A stretch of 64,000 nucleotides of DNA, taken from the NCBI RefSeq assembly GCF_036924745.1, contig NZ_JAZHSD010000001.1, positions 5,022,001 through 5,086,000 on the forward strand, read 5' to 3'. Shown one piece after another: positions 38,507 through 48,060 of this stretch (position 1 is its first letter; each line of letters opens with the position of its first letter). The notes below the pieces were generated by a model. That model searched no databases, had not been told where the DNA came from, and saw nothing but the letters and a program-made list of their open reading frames with translations. Made by a program: the position numbers and the translations under genes. The DNA is from Bradyrhizobium sp. AZCC 1693. Its GTDB lineage: Bacteria; Pseudomonadota; Alphaproteobacteria; Rhizobiales; Xanthobacteraceae.

Positions 38507-39933
38507 GAATTCTGCTCCACCTTCTTTGCGATCTTCGCCACCAGCTCGGCTGCGACCTGTTCCTTGGTCATCACGGGCCAGGAATCAACCTTGATCTCGT
38601 CGGCACCGTCGCGCGTCAGCAAGTGAACGGTGTTGCGGTCGCCGCCCATCACCCCCAGTGCGGGCGAAACGTCGTTGGCGACGATCCAGTCGCAGCCCTT
38701 GCGCGCGATCTTGGCCTTGGCGTTGTCGATCAGATGCTCGGTCTCGGCCGCAAACCCGATCACCAGTGGTGGACGCTTGTCCGTCAGCTTCGAGATCGTC
38801 GCGAGAATGTCAGGGTTTTCGACCAGTTGCAGTGGCGGCATGCCGGCAGAAGTCTTTTTCAGCTTCTGCTCGCCCTCATTGGCGACGCGCCAGTCGGCAA
38901 CGGCGGCGGCGAAGATCGCGATATCGGCCGGTAGAGCGGCTTCCACCCGATGCAGCATGTCGCGCGCCGACTCCACGCGGATGACCGTGACGCCCGCCGG
39001 ATCGCGCAAGTCCACAGGCCCGGAGACCAGTGTGACATCGGCGCCTGCGGCCTGCGCCGCGGCGGCGATGGCAAAACCCTGCTTGCCGGAGGATCGGTTG
39101 GCGATATAGCGCACGGGGTCGATCGGCTCATGCGTCGGTCCGGCCGTGATCAGCACGCGCTTGCCGGCGAGCGGCCGCGGTTGCGGCGGACGCAGGATGT
39201 CGACGGCCGCCGCGGCGATTTCGATCGCCTCCGACATTCGCCCGACGCCGGCTTCGCCCGCTTCGGCCATTTCGCCGACATTGGGGCCGATCATGTGGAT
39301 GCCGTCGCGCCGCAACTGCAGCACGTTGCGGCGGGTAGCGGCGTTATTCCACATCAAGGGGTTCATCGCGGGCGCCAGCAGGATCGGACGGTTCGCCGCC
39401 AGCAGGATCGCGGTGGCGAGATCGTCGGCATGGCCGTGCGCCATCTTGGCCATCAGATCGGCGGTTGCCGGCGCTACCACGATCAGATCGCATTCGCGCG
39501 CGAGACGGATGTGACCGGCGTCGAATTCGCTCTCGGCGTCAAACAGGTCGGTATAGACGCGCTCGTTCGACAGCGCGCTGGCGGAAAGCGGGGTGACGAA
39601 TTGCTGTGCGGCCTTGGTCAGCACGCAGCGGACGCCGATATGCCGGTCCTTCAGGCGCCGGATCAGGTCCAGCGCCTTGTAGGCGGCGATGCCGCCGCCG
39701 ATGATCAGGGTGACATTCCGTTCACCGGTGGTGCTGCCGGGCCGCAGGGTCTGTGCGGGCCCCTCAGCGGATGGCGGCGAGGAAGTTGCGCCCGGCAGTT
39801 CGGGGCGCCCCTGGATCAACTCCCCGAGGATGACCCGGACTTCCTCCTCGACGGAGCGGCCGTTCCCGGCCGACCGGAGGCGCAGATAGGCTTTGACGGT
39901 CTCGTCCAGTTTTCGGATGGTCAGGCTGGCCAT
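38503..39933 (-). CDS. coaBC: Phosphopantothenoylcysteine decarboxylase / phosphopantothenate-cysteine ligase with N-terminal RHH domain
   Basis: A 476-residue coenzyme A enzyme. Residues about 73-245 are the flavin decarboxylase CoaC ([26 protein letters not shown] with the catalytic His, [13 protein letters not shown]). Residues about 258-470 are the ligase CoaB ([35 protein letters not shown]). The cysteine flap normally reading ACGD is AEAGE here. Residues 1-42 ([21 protein letters not shown], then [16 protein letters not shown]) form a ribbon-helix-helix resembling FitA antitoxins, joined by a Pro/Ser-rich linker. The ATG at 39933 has a perfect GGAGG and CoaC has no nearby start, so the extension is real. 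Confidence 0.95.
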   Translation of the reverse strand: MASLTIRKLDETVKAYLRLRSAGNGRSVEEEVRVILGELIQGRPELPGATSSPPSAEGPAQTLRPGSTTGERNVTLIIGGGIAAYKALDLIRRLKDRHIGVRCVLTKAAQQFVTPLSASALSNERVYTDLFDAESEFDAGHIRLARECDLIVVAPATADLMAKMAHGHADDLATAILLAANRPILLAPAMNPLMWNNAATRRNVLQLRRDGIHMIGPNVGEMAEAGEAGVGRMSEAIEIAAAAVDILRPPQPRPLAGKRVLITAGPTHEPIDPVRYIANRSSGKQGFAIAAAAQAAGADVTLVSGPVDLRDPAGVTVIRVESARDMLHRVEAALPADIAIFAAAVADWRVANEGEQKLKKTSAGMPPLQLVENPDILATISKLTDKRPPLVIGFAAETEHLIDNAKAKIARKGCDWIVANDVSPALGVMGGDRNTVHLLTRDGADEIKVDSWPVMTKEQVAAELVAKIAKKVEQNS

Positions 39934-39989
39934 GGCGGCCTCCAGCGAGGTATGCCATCAATGATAGCAAATTCATGCTTGCACTGCAA

Positions 39990-41564
39990 TCATAGCTGCC
40001 GGATGGCGATCAGAATTCCGATAAAGGTCGCCGCGATGATCCAGAGCGCCACCGTCCGCCAGCGGCTCTTGCGGCCCTCGGCCCGTCCCATCGCCGCGAT
40101 CGTCTCCGGCGACAAAGTCAGGCCCTCCCGGGTCATCTTCTCCATGTTCTCAAGCACGGCAACCGCCCGCGAGGCGATCGCAGGCAGGCCCGTCATCACG
40201 CGGCCGAGTTCGCCCGCGCCGGTCATCGCGCCCTGAACTCGCCCGAGCGGACCGAGATTGCGCTCGATCCATTCGCGCACCACGGGATCGGCGACCTTCC
40301 AGATGTCGAGCCTGGGATCGAAGCCGCGGGCGACCCCTTCGACCACCACCATGGTCTTCTGCAGCAGGATCAGTTCGGGCCGGGTCTGCATGTCGAACAG
40401 GCCGGTGACTTCGAGGAGAAGCGTCAGCAGCTTCGCCATCGAGATTTCTTCGGCGGTGCGGTTGTGGATCGGCTCGCCGATGGCGCGGATGGCTTGCGCG
40501 AAATTCTCCACCGAGTGATGGCCCGGCACGTAGCCGGCCTCGAAATGCACTTCGGCGACGCGGCGGTAGTCGCGCGTGATGAAGCCCAAGAGAATTTCGG
40601 CGAGGAAGCGCCGCTCCTTCAGCCCGAGCCGGCCCATGATGCCGAAATCGACCGCCACCAGCCGGCCGGCCTCGTCGAGAAACAGATTGCCGGGATGCAT
40701 GTCGGCATGGAAGAAACCGTCGCGCAGCGCGTGGCGCAGAAAGCTCTGGATCACCTTGCGGCCGAGATCGGGCAGATCGATGTGCGACTGCGCCAGTCGC
40801 GCATGGTCGTTCAGCGCGATGCCGTCGATCCACTCCATCGTCAGCACGTTGTGGGTGGTGCGATCCCAGTCGACGGTCGGCACGCGGAAATCCGGATCGT
40901 CGCGCGTGTTCTCCGCCATCTCGGACAAGGCGGCCGCTTCGAGCCGCAGGTCCATCTCCATTGCGACCGAGCGCGACATCGTGTTGATGACCTCGATCAG
41001 CCGCAGCCGCCGCGCTTCGGCCGAATGCGCTTCCGCATTGTGCGCGACGAAGAAGAAATCGGAGAGGTCGCGGCGAAAGCGCGCGGCGACATTGGGCCGG
41101 AGCACCTTTACGGCGACCGGCTGGCGCACGCCGTCGCGCTCGATCTCGGCGCGATGCACCTGCGCGATGGAAGCGGCGGCGACCGGCGGCCCGAGGCTGA
41201 CAAAGGCTTTTGCCAGCGGGCGTTCCAGCGACTGGGCGATGACGACCTCCGCCTCGGCTTGCGAAAACGGCGGCAGCCGGTCCTGCAGGGCTTCCAGATC
41301 GCGCGCCATCGCGACGCCGACCACGTCGGGCCGGGTCGCCAGAAACTGGCCGAGCTTGAGATAGGCCGGGCCGAGGCGCGTCAGCGCCCGCGACAGCCGC
41401 GGGCCGGATTTGGCGCCGGGGCGTTCGATCAGCCGCGCCAGCCGCAGCGCTAGCTGCCCGGGCGGCGGCACCAGGCTCGGATCGACGACGCCGAACACGC
41501 CTTCGCGCGCGAACACGTAAGCGGCGCGGACGAGCCGCGCGATGTGGGTCGCCGCAGAAATCAC
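39990..41564 (-). CDS. ubiB: Ubiquinone biosynthesis accessory kinase-like protein
   Basis: A 524-residue ABC1/UbiB atypical kinase-like ATPase needed for coenzyme Q synthesis. The family signature [14 protein letters not shown] (KxGQ), [10 protein letters not shown] and VKVLRPNV (with the ATP lysine), [12 protein letters not shown] and [12 protein letters not shown] are seen. Two C-terminal hydrophobic segments anchor it to the inner membrane (last one from about 505). The start is GTG at 41564, overlapping the ubiE stop (GTGA); the longer frame would overlap ubiE by 55 bp. Confidence 0.95.
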   Translation of the reverse strand: MISAATHIARLVRAAYVFAREGVFGVVDPSLVPPPGQLALRLARLIERPGAKSGPRLSRALTRLGPAYLKLGQFLATRPDVVGVAMARDLEALQDRLPPFSQAEAEVVIAQSLERPLAKAFVSLGPPVAAASIAQVHRAEIERDGVRQPVAVKVLRPNVAARFRRDLSDFFFVAHNAEAHSAEARRLRLIEVINTMSRSVAMEMDLRLEAAALSEMAENTRDDPDFRVPTVDWDRTTHNVLTMEWIDGIALNDHARLAQSHIDLPDLGRKVIQSFLRHALRDGFFHADMHPGNLFLDEAGRLVAVDFGIMGRLGLKERRFLAEILLGFITRDYRRVAEVHFEAGYVPGHHSVENFAQAIRAIGEPIHNRTAEEISMAKLLTLLLEVTGLFDMQTRPELILLQKTMVVVEGVARGFDPRLDIWKVADPVVREWIERNLGPLGRVQGAMTGAGELGRVMTGLPAIASRAVAVLENMEKMTREGLTLSPETIAAMGRAEGRKSRWRTVALWIIAATFIGILIAIRQL

Positions 41565-42322
41565 AAACGCCAGCCCGAATGCAACGCCACGATGCCGCCG
41601 GAGAGGCTTTCCCACTTCACCCGCGCAAAGCCGGCGTCGCGGATCATCTCGGCGAATTGATTGGGCCGGGGAAACTTGCGGATCGACTCGACGAGATATT
41701 GATAGGAGTCCGCATCGCCCGTCACGGCGCGGCCGAGCGGCGGTATCACCTTGAACGAGAAGAAGTCGTACAACCGGTCAAGCCCGGGGACGTCGACGGT
41801 GGAGAATTCCAGACACAGGAACCGGCTGCCGGGCCGCAGCACGCGATAGGCCTCGCGCAGCGCGGCATCGATCCGCGGCACGTTGCGAATGCCGAACGCG
41901 ATGGTGTAGGCGTCGAAAGAACGGTCCGGAAACGCCAACGTCTCGGCATTACCCTCGACAAACGACACCTGGTGGTCGAGATGACGCGCCAGCGCGCGGT
42001 TGCGGCCGACCCCGAGCATATCGGTATTGATGTCGCAGACGGTGGCGTGGAAGCCCAGGCCTGCCGCCTCGGCTGCACGGAAGGCGATGTCGCCGGTACC
42101 GCCGGCGACGTCGAGCAGGGCAAACGGCGCATCGTTTTTCGGCGGATTGAGCGCCGTGATCATGATGTCCTTCCAGACCCGGTGCAGGCCCGCCGACATC
42201 AGATCGTTCATCAGGTCGTAACGGGACGCCACGCTGTGAAATACGTCGTTCACCAGCGTCTGCTTGTCCCCCAGGGGCACGTCCCTGAAGCCAAAATGGG
42301 TGGTTTGATCCGGCCGATCCAT
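41561..42322 (-). CDS. ubiE: Demethylmenaquinone/ubiquinone C-methyltransferase
   Basis: A 253-residue SAM-dependent methyltransferase that methylates the benzoquinone ring in ubiquinone synthesis. Motif [28 protein letters not shown], and the family signatures [17 protein letters not shown] and [23 protein letters not shown] are clear. GGAG lies eight bases before the ATG at 42322. It is divergent from mutM, an arrangement conserved in alphaproteobacteria. Confidence 0.96.
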   Translation of the reverse strand: MDRPDQTTHFGFRDVPLGDKQTLVNDVFHSVASRYDLMNDLMSAGLHRVWKDIMITALNPPKNDAPFALLDVAGGTGDIAFRAAEAAGLGFHATVCDINTDMLGVGRNRALARHLDHQVSFVEGNAETLAFPDRSFDAYTIAFGIRNVPRIDAALREAYRVLRPGSRFLCLEFSTVDVPGLDRLYDFFSFKVIPPLGRAVTGDADSYQYLVESIRKFPRPNQFAEMIRDAGFARVKWESLSGGIVALHSGWRL

Positions 42323-42401
42323 CAACTTTACTCCGTCTGGCCACCATAGCGCGGCGGCCGCAATGGCGCTATCACGTCACCTCCATAAGGTGAATGCCTG
42401 C

Positions 42402-43307
42402 ATGCCTGAATTGCCCGAAGTTGAGACTGTCCGCCGCGGCCTTCAGCCCGCCATGGAAGGGTCGAAAATCGTCAAAGCGGAAGCCCGGCGCAAGGATTTG
42501 CGGTTTCCCTTTCAAAAAGATTTTATCGCGCGGCTGGAGGGCCAGACCGTGACCGGTCTCGGCCGTCGCGCCAAATACCTGATGGCGGATCTTGGCTCCG
42601 GCGATGTGCTCTTGATGCATCTGGGCATGTCCGGCTCGTTCCGGGTGCTCGAAGGCAACGGCGACACTACGCCGGGCCAATTCCACCATCCGCGCAGCGA
42701 GGACCGCGCGCATGATCACGTGGTGTTTCACATGTCGTCGGGCGCGGCCGTCGTGTTCAACGACCCGCGCCGCTTCGGTTACATGAAAATCATCGCCCGC
42801 AACGCGCTGGAGGATGAGCCGCTGTTGAAGGACCTCGGCCCGGAGCCGCTCGGCAATGAATTCGACGCCGCGATGCTGGCGCGCTCGTGCTTCAACAAAA
42901 AGACCAGCCTGAAGGCCGCGCTGCTCGACCAGCGGGTGGTCGCGGGGCTCGGCAATATCTATGTCTGCGAGGCGCTGTACCGGTCGCATCTGTCGCCGCG
43001 CCGGTTGGCGGCGACGCTGGCGACGAAGGCCGGACAACACAATGGCGTTGCCGGGGGAGAGCCGACCGATCACGCCGTGCGGCTGGTGCATGCGATTCAT
43101 TCGGTGCTGAATCAGGCGATCAAGGCCGGCGGTTCCTCGATCAGCGATCATCGCCTGACGTCGGGCGAACTCGGCTATTTCCAGCACTCGTTCCAGGTCT
43201 ATGACCGCGAGGACGAAAAATGCCAGACCAAAGGCTGCGGCGGCATCGTCCGGCGCTTCGTTCAAAACGGCCGCTCGACTTTCTGGTGCCCCAAATGTCA
43301 GAAATAA
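42402..43307 (+). CDS. mutM: Formamidopyrimidine-DNA glycosylase
   Basis: A 301-residue base-excision repair enzyme that removes 8-oxoguanine. The processed N-terminal proline nucleophile and glutamate are in [14 protein letters not shown], and the intercalating and helix-two-turn-helix region is [19 protein letters not shown]. The C-terminal zinc finger has CQTKGCGG and CPKCQK. It is slightly longer than usual because of an insertion near residues 215-225 ([15 protein letters not shown]). The frame extends 13 codons upstream but the family start is MPELPE. Confidence 0.96.
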   Translation: MPELPEVETVRRGLQPAMEGSKIVKAEARRKDLRFPFQKDFIARLEGQTVTGLGRRAKYLMADLGSGDVLLMHLGMSGSFRVLEGNGDTTPGQFHHPRSEDRAHDHVVFHMSSGAAVVFNDPRRFGYMKIIARNALEDEPLLKDLGPEPLGNEFDAAMLARSCFNKKTSLKAALLDQRVVAGLGNIYVCEALYRSHLSPRRLAATLATKAGQHNGVAGGEPTDHAVRLVHAIHSVLNQAIKAGGSSISDHRLTSGELGYFQHSFQVYDREDEKCQTKGCGGIVRRFVQNGRSTFWCPKCQK

Positions 43308-43861
43308 CCAAAACGCCGACGCTTCAAACGGCACGACTGATCTTGCGGCCGCTCGCGCTGTCAGATGCGCCGGCGATCCAGCGCCATTTCAACAACTGGA
43401 ACATCATCCAGCATCTCGCATCGGTTGTCCCCTGGCCCTATCCGGAGAACGGCGCGGAGACTTTCATCGCGAGGGAGCTGGAGAGGGTCGCCGCGGGGGA
43501 AGAGATCTATAATTGGATGCTGGTGCTGCGCGGCGGTGATGGCGAGGCGATCGGGAATATCCGCTTTCGCCCCGGGTCGGACGATGCGCAGGGCAACCGC
43601 GGCTTCTGGCTCGCGGAGCGCTATTGGAATCAGGGCCTGATGAGCGAAGCCGTCTCGGCGGTAAACGATTTTGCCTTCCGCACGCTCGGGATCGAGAGCT
43701 TCTACGCCTGCAATGCGGCGACCAACGTGGCGTCACGCCGGGTCAAGCAAAAGACCGGCGCCGAACTTGTCGGCTACATCGAGCTTGCCCATCATAGCGG
43801 TCAGACGCTCGCGGAAAAATGGCGCATGACGCGGGAAAACTGGCTGCGCCGAAATCCATAG
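43295..43861 (+). CDS. GNAT family N-acetyltransferase, RimJ/RimL type
   Basis: A 188-residue acetyltransferase, [20 protein letters not shown] being the standard opening of the RimJ-like group. The acetyl-CoA loop resembles [21 protein letters not shown], followed by [24 protein letters not shown]. It overlaps the mutM end by 13 bp and may be co-transcribed. The acceptor (ribosomal protein or small molecule) is unknown. Confidence 0.88.
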   Translation: MSEITKTPTLQTARLILRPLALSDAPAIQRHFNNWNIIQHLASVVPWPYPENGAETFIARELERVAAGEEIYNWMLVLRGGDGEAIGNIRFRPGSDDAQGNRGFWLAERYWNQGLMSEAVSAVNDFAFRTLGIESFYACNAATNVASRRVKQKTGAELVGYIELAHHSGQTLAEKWRMTRENWLRRNP

Positions 43862-43940
43862 CGAAGCAACCCAGCCGGGGCTGGTGGTCTGGATTGCCTC
43901 CGCTTTCGCCTCGCGCATTTACCTTGCGCGAAGCGTGATA

Positions 43941-44711
43941 TCAGACGCGAGCGGGGGTTCTCAGGAAGAGTGCGCTGTCGGTGTCGAAAGACGGGAGCGC
44001 AGCCCATTTAGGAATAACTGCGGGTATTTCCACGAACTCCTCGATGATCGGTTCGTCAGTAGCCGCAACCGCGTTGCCCAGCCGCGATTCGGTCCACTGC
44101 CAGAGGGCGCGCATTTCCTCCGCGGACTTGCCGCCCGGTGCATGTTCGCAGACAGCGAGGCCGGCGCTCAGCGCGTCCTGGTGATCGTTGCGCATCACGA
44201 TAAGGGGTCTGGCAACGATATCGGCGATGTCGAGCGCGGCCTCGTTGCTCAACGCATTTTCCGCACCGGCGAGGCGTGCCGCGGCCCGGATCGGGGTCTG
44301 GTTCAGGACGTAGGCAAACGGCTTGTGCCAGGCCCTGATGACGCGGAGCGTCGCGGCGGTCGCCTCGATGTCGGCGATGCTCGGTCGCGTCGGAATCAGG
44401 CAGAGGTCGGAATAACGAATGGCCGAATTGGTCGCGGCGCTTTCGCCGCCGGCGGTATCCACGATCGTCACCGTAACGCCGTCGTACGCGAGCGATTGCA
44501 GGCGCTGTTCGACCTCCCGGGCGGCGTAGATCGGCTCGATGATCGGCGCGGCATAGGGACGGCGGCGCTTCCAGTTCGAAACGGTGCCCTGGGGGTCCGT
44601 CTCGATCAGGCGGACATTATGCCCGGCCCGGATGGCGGCAAGCGCAAGGCCGATGGCGAGCGTGCTTTTCCCGGAGCCACCCTTCTGGGTGGCCAATACG
44701 ATCGTCTGCAT
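43941..44711 (-). CDS. ParA/MinD-like ATPase, orphan
   Basis: A 256-residue cytoplasmic P-loop ATPase with deviant Walker A TQKGGSGKST (both lysines present), switch I ETDPQGTVSNWKRRR and Walker B-like VTIVDTAGGESAATNSAIR. The usual D of the second motif is retained. No parB, parS or capsule genes adjoin, so it is not an obvious plasmid partition gene. AAGGACC precedes the ATG at 44711. Such orphan ParA proteins position cellular cargo in other bacteria; the cargo here is unknown. The C-terminal 50 residues are divergent. Confidence 0.88.
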   Translation of the reverse strand: MQTIVLATQKGGSGKSTLAIGLALAAIRAGHNVRLIETDPQGTVSNWKRRRPYAAPIIEPIYAAREVEQRLQSLAYDGVTVTIVDTAGGESAATNSAIRYSDLCLIPTRPSIADIEATAATLRVIRAWHKPFAYVLNQTPIRAAARLAGAENALSNEAALDIADIVARPLIVMRNDHQDALSAGLAVCEHAPGGKSAEEMRALWQWTESRLGNAVAATDEPIIEEFVEIPAVIPKWAALPSFDTDSALFLRTPARV

Positions 44712-44956
44712 TTCAGGTCCTTTGGATAGCTTTCGGGTATTTGGGTGACGGCACACGAGCTGCGCCGCATTCTGCGACGCCGAGTTACGCGCTCGCTCAG
44801 ACGTGCCCAGCCCGATCCAAAGGTCAGGGGATCGCGGTTGTCCGAATCAGTCAGTTTGCAATGATGCCCGATTCTGGAATTGTGGTCATCCGGGCAAATA
44901 CTGCCGGGCGGTGCATTTGCGCCTGATGAAAACCACAACAAGAAACGAGAACAAGC

Positions 44957-45610
44957 ATGACCGGTCATTGGCGGGATCGTGCAGCCACCAGTTTTCAATG
45001 CCAAAAGCGGCCGGCGGCCGGGAGCCGCGGCATGGTGGTCAGCAATCATCCGCTGGCATCGAGCGCGGGCGCGGAAATGCTGGCGGCCGGAGGCAACGCC
45101 ATCGATGCCGCGATCGCGACGCTGTTTGCGCCGACGGTGGTCGAGCCGATGATGGTCGGCATCATCGGCGGCGGCATGGCCCATATCCGGCTGGCCGACG
45201 GCAGCCATCGTTTCGTCGACGGCCAGAGCACCGTACCGCTGGCGGTCAGGCCCGATACCTACACTTCCAAGCCTGGCTCGGCGCATGACGTGTTTGATAC
45301 TGTCGGCGATGAAAACCTCAGCGGCCGGAAAGCGGTGGCGGTGCCGGGCTCGCCGGTCGAAGCGCCGCGGGTGTGGACCGAAGGCAACGCGCTCGAGGTC
45401 GAACAGGCGGTGCCCGACGCTGTTCGCGCCAAACTTGTCGCGATGGGTCACAAGGTGCTGGCGGTGCCGACGGTTGCCGGCGGCATGAATGCCATCCAGT
45501 TTCACGAGGACGGTACGATATCGGGCGCGGCCTGCTGGCGCGCGGACGGCACGCCGATCGGCATCGCTGGCGGGTTAGCGCGCGCCGGCGTGAGGTTTGG
45601 GTTGGCTTGA
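44957..45610 (+). pseudogene. Gamma-glutamyltransferase with large internal in-frame deletion
   Basis: The 217-codon frame keeps the N-terminal region of the large subunit (GMVVSNHPLASSAGAEMLAAGGNAIDAAIAT, EPMMVGIIGGGMAHIRLADG, RKAVAVPGS), then jumps at about residue 133 to the end of the small subunit (EAPRVWTEGNALEVE, GGMNAIQFHEDGTISGAACWRADG). The missing middle of about 300 residues normally holds the substrate arginine region and the autoproteolytic nucleophile threonine. The product cannot be an active peptidase. The frame is intact and no stop has appeared, so the event seems recent, or a remnant is tolerated. Confidence 0.9.
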
Positions 45611-45612
45611 TT

Positions 45613-45734
45613 TCGGGCCCCGGACGCAGTGCAGCACGCAGTGATGCGCTGCAGAGCCGGGGCCCATCTTTCCGCGGCATAGGTCCCGGCTCTGCGGAGC
45701 AACGCTGACGCGCTGCACCGCGTCCGGGACACGA
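45613..45734. repeat. Imperfect inverted-repeat element (family C)
   Basis: Outer arms around 45613-45627 and 45720-45734 (TCGGGCCCCGGACGC and the complement of GCGTCCGGGACACGA) and inner arms containing GCGCTGCA and GCCGGG form a roughly 120-bp folded element between the transferase remnant and the pseudoprotease gene. It resembles dispersed Bradyrhizobium intergenic repeats. Confidence 0.6.
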
Positions 45735-45738
45735 ATTC

Positions 45739-47112
45739 TCACTTCCTTACGCAAATCACGCGGACGACCGACGTCCTCGCATCGGTCGCTCCGCCGGCCG
45801 CGCTGACGCCATTGGCCTTCAGGAAATCGCGCAACGTTTCGGCGGTTACCAGCACCGCCTGTGCTGCGGGTGCACCGTTCGCCGGCCCGGCTATTTGAAC
45901 CGGCTTCAACAGCGCGATGCCGGCAAACCTGCCGTCGCCATCAAGCGCGGGCGCGCCGGAAAAACCGAGCGCCGGCGCGGGCGTCAGCGCGATATCGCTG
46001 CCGCCGCCAAGCTGGGCCACCGAAGCCTTGACGCTGGTCACCGCGGCGCCGCCGCCCTGGTTCTGCGGATCGGCAATACCTGTGAGGTCGAGCGCGGTCT
46101 TGGTGGCGGCGTTGGCGAGGTTGAGGGCTTTCAGCCCGCGCGCGCCATAGATGCGCAATAGCGCGAGATCGTGCTCCTTGTCCTCAGCGACGCGATCGGC
46201 ATTGCCAAAGCCCGCGATCACGATCGTGAGGCAGCCGTCGGTGATCTGGCGGTCGGCAATGATCGCGCCGTCGTCACCGACGACGAGGCCGGTGCCGTAT
46301 TCCACGGTCTTGCGCGGAGGAGGCCCGGCTAGTTGAGCAGCCGCCGGAAACGCATTGAACGCGCTCGACATCGCGATCACGACTGGCTCCACGGTATTCT
46401 CGGTCGCCTGGTCGTAGAGGATGGTAAGGATGCGGACCTCGTCGCCCTTGAAGGTGCCGCGCATGTAGAATTTCTTCAGCCCCTGCAGGCCGGACAGCAC
46501 GAAGAAATCGGGCTTGACGACGGTATAATCGATCGTGCGCCCCGGCTCCTTCTTCTCCCGCTCTGCGAGCTTTGCCGTGGTGGGATTGGCTTCCTTGCGC
46601 CGCGCCAGTTGAACCTGGACCGTTCCGGTGGAGGAGGTCCATTTGGTGCCGTTGGCGTCGCTGGCCTGTTGCGGCACCAGTTTTGTGGGGATGCCGAGCC
46701 GCACGCCTGTGCCGGGATCGACGGCGATCTTCCACCCGACGCTTTCCTGCTTTCGCTTGGCGGTATCGGCGAGCACGCCGCGCTCCTGCGGATTGAGCAC
46801 GCCGGTCTGCTTGGCCCCGCGGGATTTCTGGAATTCCTTGATTGCGTTGACCATGCGCTCGCTGATATCGCCCGTGATCGCGCCGTTATACTGCCCGACC
46901 CAGGCGAGGTCCGACTGCAGCGCCAGCCGCTCGGCCTGTCCCATCGCGTTGGCCGTGTCCTCCGGCTTCTGCAGCGCGGGACGGATCGGTACCGTCGTCA
47001 CCGGTTTCGGCTTGGCGCCCACTGTGGAGGGGGGCGTCATTTGCGCCCGCGCGGCCGAGGCCGCCAAACCTAAGGCCGCGATCATCAATGTTGCCGAAAG
47101 CACCGATCTCAT
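45739..47112 (-). CDS. Secreted trypsin-fold protein with peptidoglycan-binding-like region, probable pseudoprotease
   Basis: A 457-residue exported protein. Residues 1-24 are a signal peptide ending ARAQ. Residues about 55-115 contain a peptidoglycan-binding-like repeat (LQSDLAWVGQYNGAITGD, MVNAIKEFQKSRG). A middle region of unknown type follows, then a trypsin-like domain from about 270. The catalytic Asp (EHDLALLRI) and Ser (GFSGAPALDG) positions are kept. The histidine position reads IIADRQIT where LTNAHVV is expected, so the triad is broken. It probably acts in the periplasm as a binding rather than cleaving protein. Confidence 0.8.
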   Translation of the reverse strand: MRSVLSATLMIAALGLAASAARAQMTPPSTVGAKPKPVTTVPIRPALQKPEDTANAMGQAERLALQSDLAWVGQYNGAITGDISERMVNAIKEFQKSRGAKQTGVLNPQERGVLADTAKRKQESVGWKIAVDPGTGVRLGIPTKLVPQQASDANGTKWTSSTGTVQVQLARRKEANPTTAKLAEREKKEPGRTIDYTVVKPDFFVLSGLQGLKKFYMRGTFKGDEVRILTILYDQATENTVEPVVIAMSSAFNAFPAAAQLAGPPPRKTVEYGTGLVVGDDGAIIADRQITDGCLTIVIAGFGNADRVAEDKEHDLALLRIYGARGLKALNLANAATKTALDLTGIADPQNQGGGAAVTSVKASVAQLGGGSDIALTPAPALGFSGAPALDGDGRFAGIALLKPVQIAGPANGAPAAQAVLVTAETLRDFLKANGVSAAGGATDARTSVVRVICVRK

Positions 47113-47238
47113 GACAAATCCAGGAGAATGCCGGAGTGGAATAAGGGAGCGTGCATTGAAGTCCCGCCAATTAAGCACATCTGCTTAGTCGGCAACAACC
47201 GCGCCCTGGTTCAGGGGATTGATTGAGGTAGTGCGACC

Positions 47239-48042
47239 ATGCTGACGGCCGACGAACTCGAACGTTACGCCCGCCATATCGTGCTGCGCGAAGTCGGTGG
47301 CCCGGGGCAAACCGCGCTGAAAGATGCGTCGGTGCTGGTGATCGGCGCCGGCGGCCTCGGTGCGCCGGTCCTGATGTATCTGGCGGCCGCCGGTGTCGGC
47401 ACGCTCGGTGCGGTCGATGACGACATCGTCTCGCTGTCCAACCTGCAGCGCCAGATTATCCACACCACGCCCGACATCGGACGACGCAAGGTCGACAGCG
47501 CCGCCGAAGTGATTCACGCGCTCAATCCGCATGTTCACTTCGAGGCGCACGCGGTGCGTCTCGATGCGAAGAACGTGATGTCGCTGATCGGCGGCTACGA
47601 TCTCGTGCTCGACGGCTCCGACAATTTCGAAACGCGTTATCTGGTGTCCGATGCCTGCTTCTTTGCCGGCAAGCCGCTGATCACGGCGGCGATCGGTCAA
47701 TTCGACGGATCGCTGACCACGATCCGCGCCCATGAGCGCAACGAGCAGGGCGAGTTCAATCCGACCTATCGCTGCCTGTTTCCCGAGTCGCCGCCGCCCG
47801 GCACCGTGCCGGCCTGTGCGGAGGCCGGCGTCATGGGCGCGCTGGCGGGCATGCTGGGCTCGATGATGGCGCTGGAGGCGATCCGCGAGATCGTCGGCTT
47901 TGGCGAGAGCCTGGTCGGCCGGCTGGTGATGGTGGACGCCCGCGCGATGCGGTTCGAGACGTTGCGCTACGGGCGCGATCCACAAAACCCGCTTAACGGC
48001 GATACGCCTGTCATCACCGATCTGAGCGGCCACGCGGCGTAG
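47239..48042 (+). CDS. moeB: Molybdopterin-synthase adenylyltransferase (MoeB/ThiF family)
   Basis: A 267-residue E1-like enzyme that adenylates the C-terminus of MoaD or ThiS. ATP binding is GAGGLGAPVLMYLAAAGVG, DDDIVSLSNLQRQIIH is the family signature, and PPGTVPACAEAGVMG carries a conserved cysteine. No CxxC zinc pairs are evident. No rhodanese domain is attached, unlike the eukaryotic MOCS3. No other molybdenum or thiamine gene adjoins, so the carrier protein is uncertain. Confidence 0.9.
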   Translation: MLTADELERYARHIVLREVGGPGQTALKDASVLVIGAGGLGAPVLMYLAAAGVGTLGAVDDDIVSLSNLQRQIIHTTPDIGRRKVDSAAEVIHALNPHVHFEAHAVRLDAKNVMSLIGGYDLVLDGSDNFETRYLVSDACFFAGKPLITAAIGQFDGSLTTIRAHERNEQGEFNPTYRCLFPESPPPGTVPACAEAGVMGALAGMLGSMMALEAIREIVGFGESLVGRLVMVDARAMRFETLRYGRDPQNPLNGDTPVITDLSGHAA

Positions 48043-48060
48043 CGTTCACCGGCCTTCATC

